Shown: piece by piece, positions 16,307 to 23,805 of the stretch | Layout of the letters: every line of letters begins with the position of its first letter | Position numbering within the stretch: position 1 is the stretch's first letter | NCBI RefSeq assembly: GCF_024662235.1 | Contig: NZ_CP096276.1 | Span: forward strand, 2,170,001-2,234,000 | From: Pimelobacter simplex | GTDB taxonomy: Bacteria > Actinomycetota > Actinomycetes > Propionibacteriales > Nocardioidaceae | Reading direction: 5' to 3' | DNA length: 64,000 nt | Translations under genes and position numbers: made by a program | Notes under the pieces: model-generated | Told to the model about the DNA's origin: nothing | The model's database searches: none | The model's input: the letters and a program-made list of their open reading frames with translations, nothing else

Positions 16307-18142
16307 TCACCCCCGGTGGTGCACCTCCTGCAACCGGTGCACGGGCGTCGCGATGCCGGCGTGACGGGCCTTGAGCTGGAGCGCCAGGTAGAGCGAGTAG
16401 TGCCGCGACTGGTGCAGGTTGCCGCCGTGGAACCAGAGGTTCTCCTGCTGGGTCGGCTTCCACATGTTGCGCTGCTCGCCCTCCCACGGACCGGGGTCCT
16501 TGGTGGTGTCGGAGCCGAGGCCCCAGACCTTGCCGACCCGGTCGGCGACCTCCTGGCTGATCAGGTCGGCGGCCCAGCCGTTCATCGAGCCGTAGCCGGT
16601 CGCGTAGACGACGAGGTCGGCCGGCAGCTCGGTCCCGTCCGCCAGGACGACGGACGTCTCGGTCAGGTGGTCGACCTGACCCTTGGCGAGCTTGACGTCA
16701 CCGCTCGCGACGAGCTCGGCGGCACCGACGTCGATGTAGTAGCCGGAGCCCCGGCGCAGGTACTTCATGAAGAGGCCCGAGCCGTCGTCACCCCAGTCGA
16801 GGTCGAAGCCGGCGGCGCTCATCCGGTCGTAGAAGTCCCGGTCGCGCTCGCGCATCCGGTCGTAGAGCGGCACCTGGAACTCGTGCATGATCCGGTAGGG
16901 CAGCGAGGCGAAGACGAGGTCCGCCTTCTCGGTGGTCATCCCCGCCTCGACGGCACGCTCCGAGTAGAGGTCGCCGAGGCCGATGTCCATCAGGGTGTCG
17001 CTCTTGACGATGTGGGTCGACGAGCGCTGGACCATCGTGACGTCGGCGCCGGACTCCCACAGCGCGCCGCAGATGTCGAAGGCCGAGTTGTTGCTGCCGA
17101 CGACCACGACGCGCTTGCCGGCGTACGCGTCGGGGCCGGGGTGCTGCGAGGAGTGGTGCTGCTCGCCCTGGAAGACGTCCGCGCCCGGTACGACGGGGAT
17201 GTTGGGCTTGCCGGACATGCCGGTCGCCATCACCAGGTGCGTCGGCTTGAGCACGAGCGGCTTGCCCTCGCGCTCGAGGTGCACGGTCCACTCGCCGCTC
17301 GCCTCGTCGTAGGCGGCGCCGGTCGCGACCGTGCTCGACCAGTAGGGCACCTCCATCACCCGGGTGTAGAACTCCAGCCAGTCGCCGACCTTGTCCTTGG
17401 GCGCGAAGACCGGCCAGTTGTCCGGGAACTTCAGGTACGGCAGGTGGTCGTACCAGACCGGGTCGTGCAGGCACAGCGACTTGTAGCGGTTGCGCCACTG
17501 GTCGCCGGGGCGCGGGTGCTTGTCGATCACCAGCGCCGGTACGCCGAGCTGGCGCAGCCGCGCGCCGAGCGCGATGCCGCCCTGGCCGCCGCCGACGACG
17601 AGCACGTAGGGCTGCGCGTCGACACCGAGCGCGGCCTCCTCGGCCTCGCGCTTCTCCAGCCAGGTGACCCGCTCCTTGGTCGCGCCGTGCTCGGCACCCA
17701 TCGGGCGGCGTACGCCGCGCGGCTCCTCGTGCCCGGTGAGCTCGAAGAGCGTGGTCAGGAAGGTCCAGGCCTTCGGGCCGTCCTCGTCGACGATCCGGAC
17801 CAGCCCCCGCCCGCGCCCGACGGAGGTCTCGAACTCGAACCAGGCGGTGGTGACGCCGTCCGCGGTGTCGGCCGGCTCGGTGAGCCGGAAGCCGCGGGGG
17901 TCGACCCGGTCGAGCGTGCTCGTGAGCAGGTCGGCGACACCGTCGGGGTTCTCGACCGTGGTCAGGTTCCAGGTGAAGGCGATCAGGTCGCGCCAGAAGC
18001 TGGTCGCGGCGAACAGGCCGGCGGCGCGGTCGACGTCGCGGGCGGTCAGGGCGTCCTCGAACGCGGCGAACCACGCGGTCGCCGGGTCGGGGGCTTCGGT
18101 GGTGGCGGCCGCGGTGACGGGCCGGTCGTCGAGCTGGGTCAT
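16307..18142 (-). CDS. Flavin-dependent monooxygenase (FMO/Baeyer-Villiger type) with N-terminal SnoaL-like domain
   Basis: 611 residues. About residues 15-150 look like a SnoaL/NTF2-type domain (AWFAAFEDALTARDVDRAAGLF). The FAD-binding site VVGGGQGG follows, then the FxGxxxH fingerprint FQGEQHHSSQ of FMO/BVMO enzymes, and the NADPH-site VVVVGSNNSA, in which the usual second Gly is Asn. VYATGYGSMNG near the C-terminus fits the ATG motif. It should oxidise an organic substrate with NADPH and O2; the substrate is unknown. It is divergent from the GAF regulator, its likely controller. Confidence 0.85.
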   Translation of the reverse strand: MTQLDDRPVTAAATTEAPDPATAWFAAFEDALTARDVDRAAGLFAATSFWRDLIAFTWNLTTVENPDGVADLLTSTLDRVDPRGFRLTEPADTADGVTTAWFEFETSVGRGRGLVRIVDEDGPKAWTFLTTLFELTGHEEPRGVRRPMGAEHGATKERVTWLEKREAEEAALGVDAQPYVLVVGGGQGGIALGARLRQLGVPALVIDKHPRPGDQWRNRYKSLCLHDPVWYDHLPYLKFPDNWPVFAPKDKVGDWLEFYTRVMEVPYWSSTVATGAAYDEASGEWTVHLEREGKPLVLKPTHLVMATGMSGKPNIPVVPGADVFQGEQHHSSQHPGPDAYAGKRVVVVGSNNSAFDICGALWESGADVTMVQRSSTHIVKSDTLMDIGLGDLYSERAVEAGMTTEKADLVFASLPYRIMHEFQVPLYDRMRERDRDFYDRMSAAGFDLDWGDDGSGLFMKYLRRGSGYYIDVGAAELVASGDVKLAKGQVDHLTETSVVLADGTELPADLVVYATGYGSMNGWAADLISQEVADRVGKVWGLGSDTTKDPGPWEGEQRNMWKPTQQENLWFHGGNLHQSRHYSLYLALQLKARHAGIATPVHRLQEVHHRG

Positions 18143-18181
18143 GCCGAGAAGTCGACCGCCGCGGGCCCCCTCCCCGGAACC

Positions 18182-18229
18182 GTTGCACGTTGTTGCATGT
18201 GGCCCCGGTCACATCGCGCGACCTACTGT
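18182..18229 (+). promoter_or_regulatory. Direct repeats and -10 between monooxygenase and regulator
   Basis: Two direct repeats GTTGCACGT (18182-18190) and GTTGCATGT (18192-18200) are spaced 10 bp apart, one helical turn. A candidate -10 TACTGT (18224-18229) lies six bases before the regulator ATG. The whole divergent gap is 93 bp, so a regulator bound here could control both genes. Confidence 0.4.
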
Positions 18230-18235
18230 GGGGAC

Positions 18236-19411
18236 ATGGCCACGCACGACCTCGCGCTGCGGGCCCGCGACCTGGTCCGGATCCACGACGCGGTGCTCTC
18301 CGGCACCGCGCCGCCCGAGCGGCCGCGGGCCGTCGTGGCGCGCTCGTGGAGCCGGGTCCTGGGGCTCGGCATCGACCCCGACGGGCGCAACGGCCGCGAC
18401 CCGCTGACGCCGGCGGACGTCGACGAGCGCCGTCGTACGTCGCGGCTGGCGCTGGTGATCGACGAGATCCGCGAGCTGCTGCTCTCGGCCGCCGACGCCT
18501 CGAACTACCTCGTCGTGGTGACCGACGCCGACGGCATCGTGCTGTGGCGCAGCGGCTCGCCGCGGGTCCGCCGCCAGGCCGACGGCCTGGGCTTCACCGA
18601 GGGCGCGCTGTGGACCGAGGGCGCCGTCGGGACCAACGCGATCGGCACCGCGCTCGAGGAGGCCGCGCCGGTGCAGCTGTTCTCGGCCGAGCACTTCGAG
18701 AACGCCCAGGTGCCCTGGTACTGCACGGCCTCCCCCATCCACGACCCCATCGACGGCTCACTGCTCGGCATCGTCGACGTCAGCGGCCCGGCGCTCACCC
18801 TGCACCCGGCGATCGAGGCGCTGGTGACGGCGTCGGTGCGGCTCGCCGAGGCCCGGCTGTGGCGCCACCACGACGAGCGCCTCGAGCAGCTGCGCCGGAC
18901 GGCGGAGCCGCTGCTGTCGGGCGCCAACGGTCCCCTGCTCGTGGTCGACGACCACGGCTGGGTCGCCGCACACCAGGGCGTCGCGGTGCGCGACCGGGTC
19001 GAGGCGCCGCAGCCCGACCGGGCGCTCGCCGTACCGGGGCTGGGGGTGTGCCTGCCCGAGCGGCTGCGCGGCGGCTGGCTGATCCGGCCCTCCGCCTCAG
19101 GCCCCGTCCTGACCGCCGTGCTCCACCTGGGCGCCGGCCCCGCGACGCTCGAGGTCCGCGGCGACGACTCCCCCTGGCGCGTGGCGCTCACCCCGCGCCA
19201 CGCCGAGCTGCTCACCGCGATCGCCGAGGCCGGACCGGCCGGGATGACCGCCGGCCAGCTCAGCCGGCGGCTCTACGGCGACGCCGAGCACCAGGTGACC
19301 GTGCGGGCCGAGATCTCGCGCATGCGGCGCGTGCTCGGCGCCCTCCTCGCGACGAACCCCTACCGGCTCGGCGAGGGCGTCGCGCTCACCATCAGCGATC
19401 GAACCCGATGA
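18236..19411 (+). CDS. GAF-domain transcriptional regulator
   Basis: 391 residues. An N-terminal helical part is followed by a GAF domain at about residues 80-210 with the sequence style of AcoR/DhaR sensors (TEGAVGTNAIGTALEE, WYCTASPIHDPIDG, GIVDVSGP). There is no sigma-54 AAA+ module. The C-terminal region (about 315-385: LTPRHAELLTAI, GMTAGQLSRRLYG, RAEISRMRRVLG) looks like a winged helix. It is divergent from the monooxygenase gene and probably controls it. The ATG at 18236 was chosen for its promoter distance; the frame is open far upstream, but only as antisense. Confidence 0.85.
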   Translation: MATHDLALRARDLVRIHDAVLSGTAPPERPRAVVARSWSRVLGLGIDPDGRNGRDPLTPADVDERRRTSRLALVIDEIRELLLSAADASNYLVVVTDADGIVLWRSGSPRVRRQADGLGFTEGALWTEGAVGTNAIGTALEEAAPVQLFSAEHFENAQVPWYCTASPIHDPIDGSLLGIVDVSGPALTLHPAIEALVTASVRLAEARLWRHHDERLEQLRRTAEPLLSGANGPLLVVDDHGWVAAHQGVAVRDRVEAPQPDRALAVPGLGVCLPERLRGGWLIRPSASGPVLTAVLHLGAGPATLEVRGDDSPWRVALTPRHAELLTAIAEAGPAGMTAGQLSRRLYGDAEHQVTVRAEISRMRRVLGALLATNPYRLGEGVALTISDRTR

Positions 19412-20219
19412 TCCCGGGCTCGCGCTCGCGCCACACGGCAGCCGCAGCGCGGGTCACCGGCCCCGGCGCGGGCAGGTCGCGGTCGTCCCACCGGTGCACG
19501 CCCTGGACGTCGCGCGTGGTCGAGGCCAGGAAGATCTCGTCGGCGCCCGCCGCGACCTCGATCGGCTCGTCGACCTCCCGCGCCCCGAACCACTCGACGA
19601 CCAGCGCCCGGGTCACCCCGGCGAGGCAGCCACTGGCCAGCGTCGGTGTGCGCACCTCGCCGTCGATGACGTAGAAGACGTTGGTGCCCGTGCCCTCGCA
19701 CAGGTGCCCGGCGAGGTTCGCGAAGACCGCCTCGGTCGCACCGGCCCGCTGCGCCGCGGCGAGCGCGACCACGTTCTCGGCGTACGACGTCGTCTTGAGC
19801 CCGGCCAGTGCCGCCCGCTCGTTGCGCGGCCAGGGCACGGTGATCACCGATGTCGTCTCGGGCGCCGCGGCCATCGGGCTCGCCACCACGATCACCGTCA
19901 GTGGGTCGGTCCCCCGGCCGCTGCCCAGCGGGGCGTTGCCCCCGGTGACCGTGATCCGGAGCCGGCCCAGGGGCAGGTGCTCCTCGGCGAGCACGGCGCC
20001 CACGCCGCGTCGTACGTCGTCGAGGTGGAGGCCCACCAGGCCCAGCCCCTCAGCCGACCGCTCCAGCCGGTCGAGGTGGCGCTGCAGCGCGAACGGCTGC
20101 CCGTCGACCACCTTGACCGCCTCGAAGACCGCGTCCCCCACGGTCAGCCCATGGTCGGTCACCGGCACCGCCGGAGCCGTGGGGTCGGAGAGGAGCCGGC
20201 CGTTGATCCACGCACGCAT
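19392..20219 (-). CDS. Class IV PLP aminotransferase / aminodeoxychorismate lyase
   Basis: 275 residues, usual for the BCAT-IV fold family. Seen: DHGLTVGDAVFEAVKV near residue 21, the Lys of GLKTTSYAENV (about 141) that should bind PLP, and EGTGTNVFYV with phosphate-binding character. These fit aminodeoxychorismate lyase (folate pathway, PabC) or D-amino-acid/branched-chain aminotransferase; the short length favours PabC. Its 3' end overlaps the regulator's 3' end by 20 bases. Confidence 0.85.
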   Translation of the reverse strand: MRAWINGRLLSDPTAPAVPVTDHGLTVGDAVFEAVKVVDGQPFALQRHLDRLERSAEGLGLVGLHLDDVRRGVGAVLAEEHLPLGRLRITVTGGNAPLGSGRGTDPLTVIVVASPMAAAPETTSVITVPWPRNERAALAGLKTTSYAENVVALAAAQRAGATEAVFANLAGHLCEGTGTNVFYVIDGEVRTPTLASGCLAGVTRALVVEWFGAREVDEPIEVAAGADEIFLASTTRDVQGVHRWDDRDLPAPGPVTRAAAAVWREREPGIIGFDR

Positions 20220-20389
20220 GGGACCAGCCTAGGAGGGCCGCCGAGAGCCCCGATCGAGGCCCGTTCCGGCACCCCCGACACCCCCGCGACATCCCGAAGG
20301 CACCCCCCGTTTTGGCACGCACCTGGGGATCGGCTAATGTTCTCAACCGCACCGCAGAGCGGTCCGAAAGGGCCTCGAAGCAGTGCGAT

Positions 20390-20462
20390 GCGGACGTAGC
20401 TCAGTTGGTAGAGCGCAACCTTGCCAAGGTTGAGGTCGCGAGTTCGAGCCTCGTCGTCCGCT
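20390..20462 (+). tRNA. tRNA-Gly (anticodon GCC)
   Basis: 73-nt cloverleaf: acceptor GCGGACG with CGTCCGC, anticodon stem CAACC/GGTTG with loop TTGCCAA, and T-arm containing GTTCGAG. Discriminator T; no CCA encoded. First of three tRNA genes in tandem. Confidence 0.95.
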
Positions 20463-20512
20463 CGGAGTGGTCAGACCCACTGCCTGACCAGGCCAGTGTG
20501 TAGGGCCACCGC

Positions 20513-20583
20513 GGTGGGTTGGCCGAGAGGCGAGGCAACGGACTGCAAATCCGTGTACACGGGTTCAAATCCCGTACCCACCT
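20513..20583 (+). tRNA. tRNA-Cys (anticodon GCA)
   Basis: 71-nt cloverleaf: acceptor GGTGGGT with ACCCACC, anticodon stem ACGGA/TCCGT with loop CTGCAAA, T-arm with GGTTCAAATCC. Located between tRNA-Gly and tRNA-Val, probably co-transcribed. Confidence 0.95.
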
Positions 20584-20602
20584 CGAAAGTACAACTCCAC
20601 AA

Positions 20603-20674
20603 GGGCGATTGGCGCAGCGGTAGCGCGCTTCCTTGACACGGAAGAGGTCACTGGTTCAAACCCAGTATCGCCCA
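20603..20674 (+). tRNA. tRNA-Val (anticodon GAC); probable prophage B attachment site
   Basis: 72-nt cloverleaf: acceptor GGGCGAT with ATCGCCC, anticodon stem CTTCC/GGAAG with loop TTGACAC, T-arm CTGGTTCAAACCCAG. The bases CCA follow directly at 20675-20677. The integrase gene of prophage B ends 120 bp downstream, the usual arrangement for a tyrosine recombinase using a tRNA 3' end as attB. The second core copy would be beyond the window. Confidence 0.95.
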
Positions 20675-20687
20675 CCAGCATCACGAA

Positions 20688-20723
20688 GGCCCTCTGACCA
20701 GCGGAAACGCGAGTCAGGGGGTC
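20688..20723. terminator. Hairpin terminator after the tRNA array / integrase
   Basis: GGCCCTCTGAC (20688-20698) pairs with GTCAGGGGGTC (20713-20723), 11 bp including two G-T pairs, followed by TTCTTC on the plus strand. It would end the tRNA transcript and may also stop the convergent integrase message. Confidence 0.7.
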
Positions 20724-20794
20724 TTCTTCGTCGTTGCGCCGGCCGCGGGCCTGCGGCCTCCGTGAGGACGTGGTGAGGACGGCCAATCCGACTA

Positions 20795-22000
20795 TCAGTC
20801 CCCCCAGGCGTCGAGGACCTCATCAAACGCTCCCGGCTTCAGGTGCGCGTACCGCAGCGTCGTGGAGTACTTCTCGTGCCCGAGCAGGTCCTGGACTCGC
20901 TTGAGGTCGACGCCCTTCTGGACCAGCCAGGACGCCGCGGTGTGCCGCATGTCGTACGGCGTGCCGAGCTTCACCCCGGCCCGCTTGATGGCCGGCGTGA
21001 AGATCCTGCGGGCGAAGTTCCGGTCGTCCCACACTCCGCCACCAGGCGCCGGGAACAGCAGGTCGTCCGGGCCAAGGTCCTCGACGTGCTCGGCCACACG
21101 CTCGCGCAGGCGCTTCGGGATCGGGGTCGCCCGGTGGGACCTCGTCGACTTCGCGTACGGCCGCCAGCCGGTGCGCGTCGCGACGCCGTGCACGTAGATC
21201 TGCCACGTGTGGACGTCGACGTAGCGGCGCGTGAGACCGAACAGCTCGCCCGGCCGGTAGCCAACATGCATGTCGAGATCGACAGCCAGGGCGTACGGCT
21301 CCTCGAGCTCGAGGATGATCTTCTCGGCCTCCCAGCTATGCCAGAAGAAGATCGGCTTGGGCCGAGCCGGCGGCAGGTTCAGCCGGAGGGCGGGGTTCGC
21401 GGGGATCAGGCCGTCCTCGACGGCGGAGGTGAGCAGACCCGAGAGGTGGGAGACGATCCCCTGGATCGTCCAGGCGCCCAGGCCGGGCTCGATGCCGCTG
21501 CCGGAGCAGCGCCGCACCGTCGGCTCCTCGCGGCGCTGGGCGCGCAGCAGCGCCGCGCCGGTGAGCGAGGTCTTGTGGACCTTGAGCAGCCCGTCGGCGC
21601 CGATGCCGGGGCTCGCGTGGCACCGGCGGCACTGCTCAGTCGCGAGCTGCTTCACCCAGGACTTCAGGTCGGGGCGCACGATGAGCCCGAGGGGGTGGCC
21701 GGCCCAGACAGGCTCGATGTGGACCCGCCAGTGGCTGTCGTTCTTCTCGATCGAGCTCGAATCGGCGACCTTCGTCTTCCGCCACACCGCGCGGTACTCC
21801 CCCAGCGTCGTCGCTGCGTTCTCGGGCGCGATCCAGGTGCCCGTGGCGATCGCCGCCTCGGTGCGCTTCGCCCAGTGCTCGACGACCGCCTTCAGCGGGT
21901 CGGTCTTCGTGACGCGGCGGAACCGGCCGTTGGGCTGCTTGATGGGGGTGACGACCGTCGCGCGCCACTTCCCGGACGGCAGCCGATCAATGCTGGCCAC
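20795..22000 (-). CDS. Tyrosine-family integrase
   Basis: 401 residues from a GTG at 22000 that overlaps the stop of the preceding gene. An N-terminal AP2-like arm-binding region (SIDRLPSGKWRATV) leads to the core-binding and catalytic domains. Catalytic residues: Arg249 (GYRPGEL), Lys284, Arg352 in YDMRHT (the usual box II His is Tyr349), His375 (LLGHEK) and nucleophile Tyr384 (LRYAH). Unusually, the core-binding domain holds a Cys-bearing stretch (CRRC at 124-127 and Cys165) that could bind zinc. It integrates the phage at the adjacent tRNA-Val. Longer upstream frame rejected for lack of a start signal. Confidence 0.93.
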   Translation of the reverse strand: MASIDRLPSGKWRATVVTPIKQPNGRFRRVTKTDPLKAVVEHWAKRTEAAIATGTWIAPENAATTLGEYRAVWRKTKVADSSSIEKNDSHWRVHIEPVWAGHPLGLIVRPDLKSWVKQLATEQCRRCHASPGIGADGLLKVHKTSLTGAALLRAQRREEPTVRRCSGSGIEPGLGAWTIQGIVSHLSGLLTSAVEDGLIPANPALRLNLPPARPKPIFFWHSWEAEKIILELEEPYALAVDLDMHVGYRPGELFGLTRRYVDVHTWQIYVHGVATRTGWRPYAKSTRSHRATPIPKRLRERVAEHVEDLGPDDLLFPAPGGGVWDDRNFARRIFTPAIKRAGVKLGTPYDMRHTAASWLVQKGVDLKRVQDLLGHEKYSTTLRYAHLKPGAFDEVLDAWGD

Positions 22001-22518
22001 TAGCCCGCCTCCTCTCCTCGCTCGATGTCTCCATTCCAGGCGATCCCGATCTCGCTCCACGCGACGTCGTCGTACACGTCCTCGGGGAACCGTGCTTCTG
22101 CCGCGTCGACGACCTCCTGGATGTAGCGGCCCTCCTCCGGCGTGAGCCCCTGCAGTCGGACCCGGACGCTCGGCTCGTCGACCCACAGGACGAACGCCAC
22201 CTCGTCGACGTCGTACGCCCAGACCATCGCCTCAGCCAGCGCCTCAAGGCTGATGAGCCGGCGGGCCGTGAGGTCATCGACGATCCGCTCCTCGCGGTCT
22301 TCGTGACCGTCGGGCGCCGGGCCGCGCTCGATGTGGACGACCTCGTGGGTGACGGTGACCCGTTCTTGCCGGTTCTCCTGGTCGGGGTCGAGATGCATCG
22401 TCCGGTCCAGCCAGGTCGTCAGGCCCAGCCGCTCCTCGGGCTGGTCGGTGAGCGGTCGCCACTTGACCGTCCAGCCGTTGAGCCGGTGCGGCTCGAAGTC
22501 GTCCCACGGGTCGTACAT
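22000..22518 (-). CDS. ImmA/IrrE-like metallopeptidase
   Basis: 172 residues. The zinc motif HEVVH occurs at residues 58-62 (VTVTHEVVHIERG), with acidic residues after it (HEDREERIVDD) that could give the third ligand. In ICEBs1 and related elements ImmA cleaves the immunity repressor in response to DNA damage. Here the gene lies between integrase and the repressor operon on the same strand, so it may act on the repressor at 23175-23519. A hairpin sits right before its start codon. Confidence 0.8.
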   Translation of the reverse strand: MYDPWDDFEPHRLNGWTVKWRPLTDQPEERLGLTTWLDRTMHLDPDQENRQERVTVTHEVVHIERGPAPDGHEDREERIVDDLTARRLISLEALAEAMVWAYDVDEVAFVLWVDEPSVRVRLQGLTPEEGRYIQEVVDAAEARFPEDVYDDVAWSEIGIAWNGDIERGEEAG

Positions 22519-22523
22519 GCCGA

Positions 22524-22545
22524 CGGACCCTAGGTAGAGGGTCCG
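22524..22545 (-). promoter_or_regulatory. Hairpin in the leader of the ImmA-like gene
   Basis: CGGACCCT (22524-22531) pairs perfectly with AGGGTCCG (22538-22545) around a 6-base loop, ending five bases before the ATG at 22518. There is no T-run, so a terminator is unlikely. It occupies the place where a ribosome binding site would be and could limit translation. Confidence 0.4.
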
Positions 22546-22566
22546 ACAGAAGGCTCTGGCGCGCCT

Positions 22567-23178
22567 CTAGCCGAGGTAGTCCGGCCGGCCCAGGCGAAGA
22601 GACCGGCTCAACGTCCATGTCGCCGCCGTCTCGCCCGCGTTGGGCTGGAACTCGACAGCCGTCACGGTCCTCGCCTGCCCGGAGTCCATGCCGATCTGAA
22701 CCCAACCCTGCACGCAGCGTCCCGCTGGCACTGGGCCGTACGGCAGCAACGGCGAGCGCACCCCGCTCAGCGTGGTGTCGACCGGGATGACGAGCCCGTC
22801 CCTCGTCACAGCGACAAAGTCGAGAGTGTCCGCCTCCCACGGAGTGAGGGCGTCATCTGGCGTGCAGACGCGAACGAAACTCTCGACCGTCTCGCGGAAC
22901 CCCGGACTCCCCTGCCGACCGAGGTCGACGGCTTCTACCTTCGAGACGGTCAGCGTGACTTCTTGGGCCGTCATCGTCTCGCCGACTTTGAAGGATGGCG
23001 GACCAGTGGGAGTTGTCGGCGCGTCCGTGGGGTCGGCCGTGTCCCCCGAAGTGGGGAGATCCTCAGCGCGAGGATCGTCGTCCGAGTCCCGCCCCGTCAG
23101 GGCGAGCGCGATCGATGCGGTGACCACGATCGCGAGCACGGTCCCCGCGATCAACGCCATGAGACTTCGCCGGCTCAT
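22567..23178 (-). CDS. Membrane-anchored exported protein, DUF4352-like
   Basis: 203 residues. An N-terminal hydrophobic segment (residues 7-27, LMALIAGTVLAIVVTASIALA) acts as signal anchor, followed by an Asp/Thr/Pro-rich linker (about 30-60) and a beta-sandwich domain (about 63-190) with GETMTAQEVTLTVSKVEAV, as in DUF4352 immunoglobulin-like extracytoplasmic domains. Its start overlaps the repressor stop (ATGA), so it is expressed in the lysogen. Possible superinfection exclusion or lysogenic conversion; no direct evidence. Confidence 0.75.
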   Translation of the reverse strand: MSRRSLMALIAGTVLAIVVTASIALALTGRDSDDDPRAEDLPTSGDTADPTDAPTTPTGPPSFKVGETMTAQEVTLTVSKVEAVDLGRQGSPGFRETVESFVRVCTPDDALTPWEADTLDFVAVTRDGLVIPVDTTLSGVRSPLLPYGPVPAGRCVQGWVQIGMDSGQARTVTAVEFQPNAGETAATWTLSRSLRLGRPDYLG

Positions 23179-23519
23179 GCGCCCCCCTCGGGACCTTCAG
23201 GGTCCGGCGCCTGACCGGCCTCGTCCTGCTGGCGTCGCAACTCTCGCAGCCGCGGCGATCCCTTCCGGGCTGCTGCGGGCACGTCGTCAGCTTGGAGGTA
23301 ACCGATGTCCTCGAGCAGCGCGTCCAGGACGCGCTGGTACGGGACCTTCGTCACCTCGCTGAGCGCGACGAGATGCTCTTTTGCGATCAGCCGCGTTGGG
23401 CTCCGCCAGTTGAGTAGCGTCTGCCGTGATACCCCGAGCTCCTCGGCAATGCGGGAGTACGACGGTGGGTAGGGCTGGGCGTCCCGGTGCGCCTCGATCA
23501 TGTCGAACAGCCGGCCCAT
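23175..23519 (-). CDS. Putative immunity repressor (HTH)
   Basis: 114 residues. A helix-turn-helix is visible near residues 20-45 (YSRIAEELGVSRQTLLNWRS), and a helical stretch follows (EHLVALSEVTKVPYQRVLDALL). The charged C-terminal tail has no peptidase motif, so any inactivation would need a partner such as the ImmA-like protein. It reads leftward from the control region, divergent from the Cro-like gene, with integrase, ImmA and the exported protein downstream. This is the classic arrangement of a repressor. Confidence 0.75.
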   Translation of the reverse strand: MGRLFDMIEAHRDAQPYPPSYSRIAEELGVSRQTLLNWRSPTRLIAKEHLVALSEVTKVPYQRVLDALLEDIGYLQADDVPAAARKGSPRLRELRRQQDEAGQAPDPEGPEGGA

Positions 23520-23652
23520 CGCCCTGGTGGTCCTCTCGGTCGTTTCGTCATGCGCCCACCATCGGGGCGTCCAGAGCCGCTTGTCGAACTGTGCGGGCTC
23601 ATGTCATTTGCGGCCACCCGGGCACAACGCTACCCGCGCATTTTCGCCGAGT

Positions 23653-23680
23653 TTCCGCAGGTCAGCGGCGACCTGCGGAA
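23653..23680. promoter_or_regulatory. Palindrome upstream of repressor (candidate operator)
   Basis: TTCCGCAGGTC (23653-23663) and GACCTGCGGAA (23670-23680) form a perfect 11-bp inverted repeat around AGCGGC. It lies in the 250-bp divergent control region between repressor and Cro-like gene, nearer the repressor. Its sequence differs from the TGTCCA operators, so a different protein may bind. It is not followed by a T-run. Confidence 0.6.
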
Positions 23681-23698
23681 CTACAACGATGCAATCTC

Positions 23699-23704
23699 TT
23701 GACA
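23699..23704 (+). promoter_or_regulatory. Candidate -35 element of the rightward early promoter
   Basis: TTGACA is a perfect -35 hexamer. A -10 would fall around 23722-23728, where GACGCT or ACGCTT is only a weak match, immediately before the operator at 23729-23747. Repressor bound there would block the start of the early operon. Confidence 0.4.
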
Positions 23705-23728
23705 GGCGGGCACAAGTGATCGACGCTT

Positions 23729-23747
23729 TGTCCAGTGTCAGTGGACA
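23729..23747. promoter_or_regulatory. 19-bp palindromic operator (copy 1)
   Basis: TGTCCAGTGTCAGTGGACA: arms TGTCCA and TGGACA. It lies downstream of the TTGACA at 23699 and 77 bases upstream of the Cro-like ATG. A near-identical site lies at 24014-24032. Confidence 0.75.
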
Positions 23748-23805
23748 CATAGACCCGAGAGGACCTACAGTGACTAAGCCGATCCAACGACCCCCGGAGA
23801 TCTTC

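Noticed and set aside
16178..18235. Plus-strand open frame extending upstream of the GAF regulator
   Set aside because: The region is antisense to the flavin monooxygenase and the real protein begins at the ATG at 18236 beside a -10; upstream residues show no domain.
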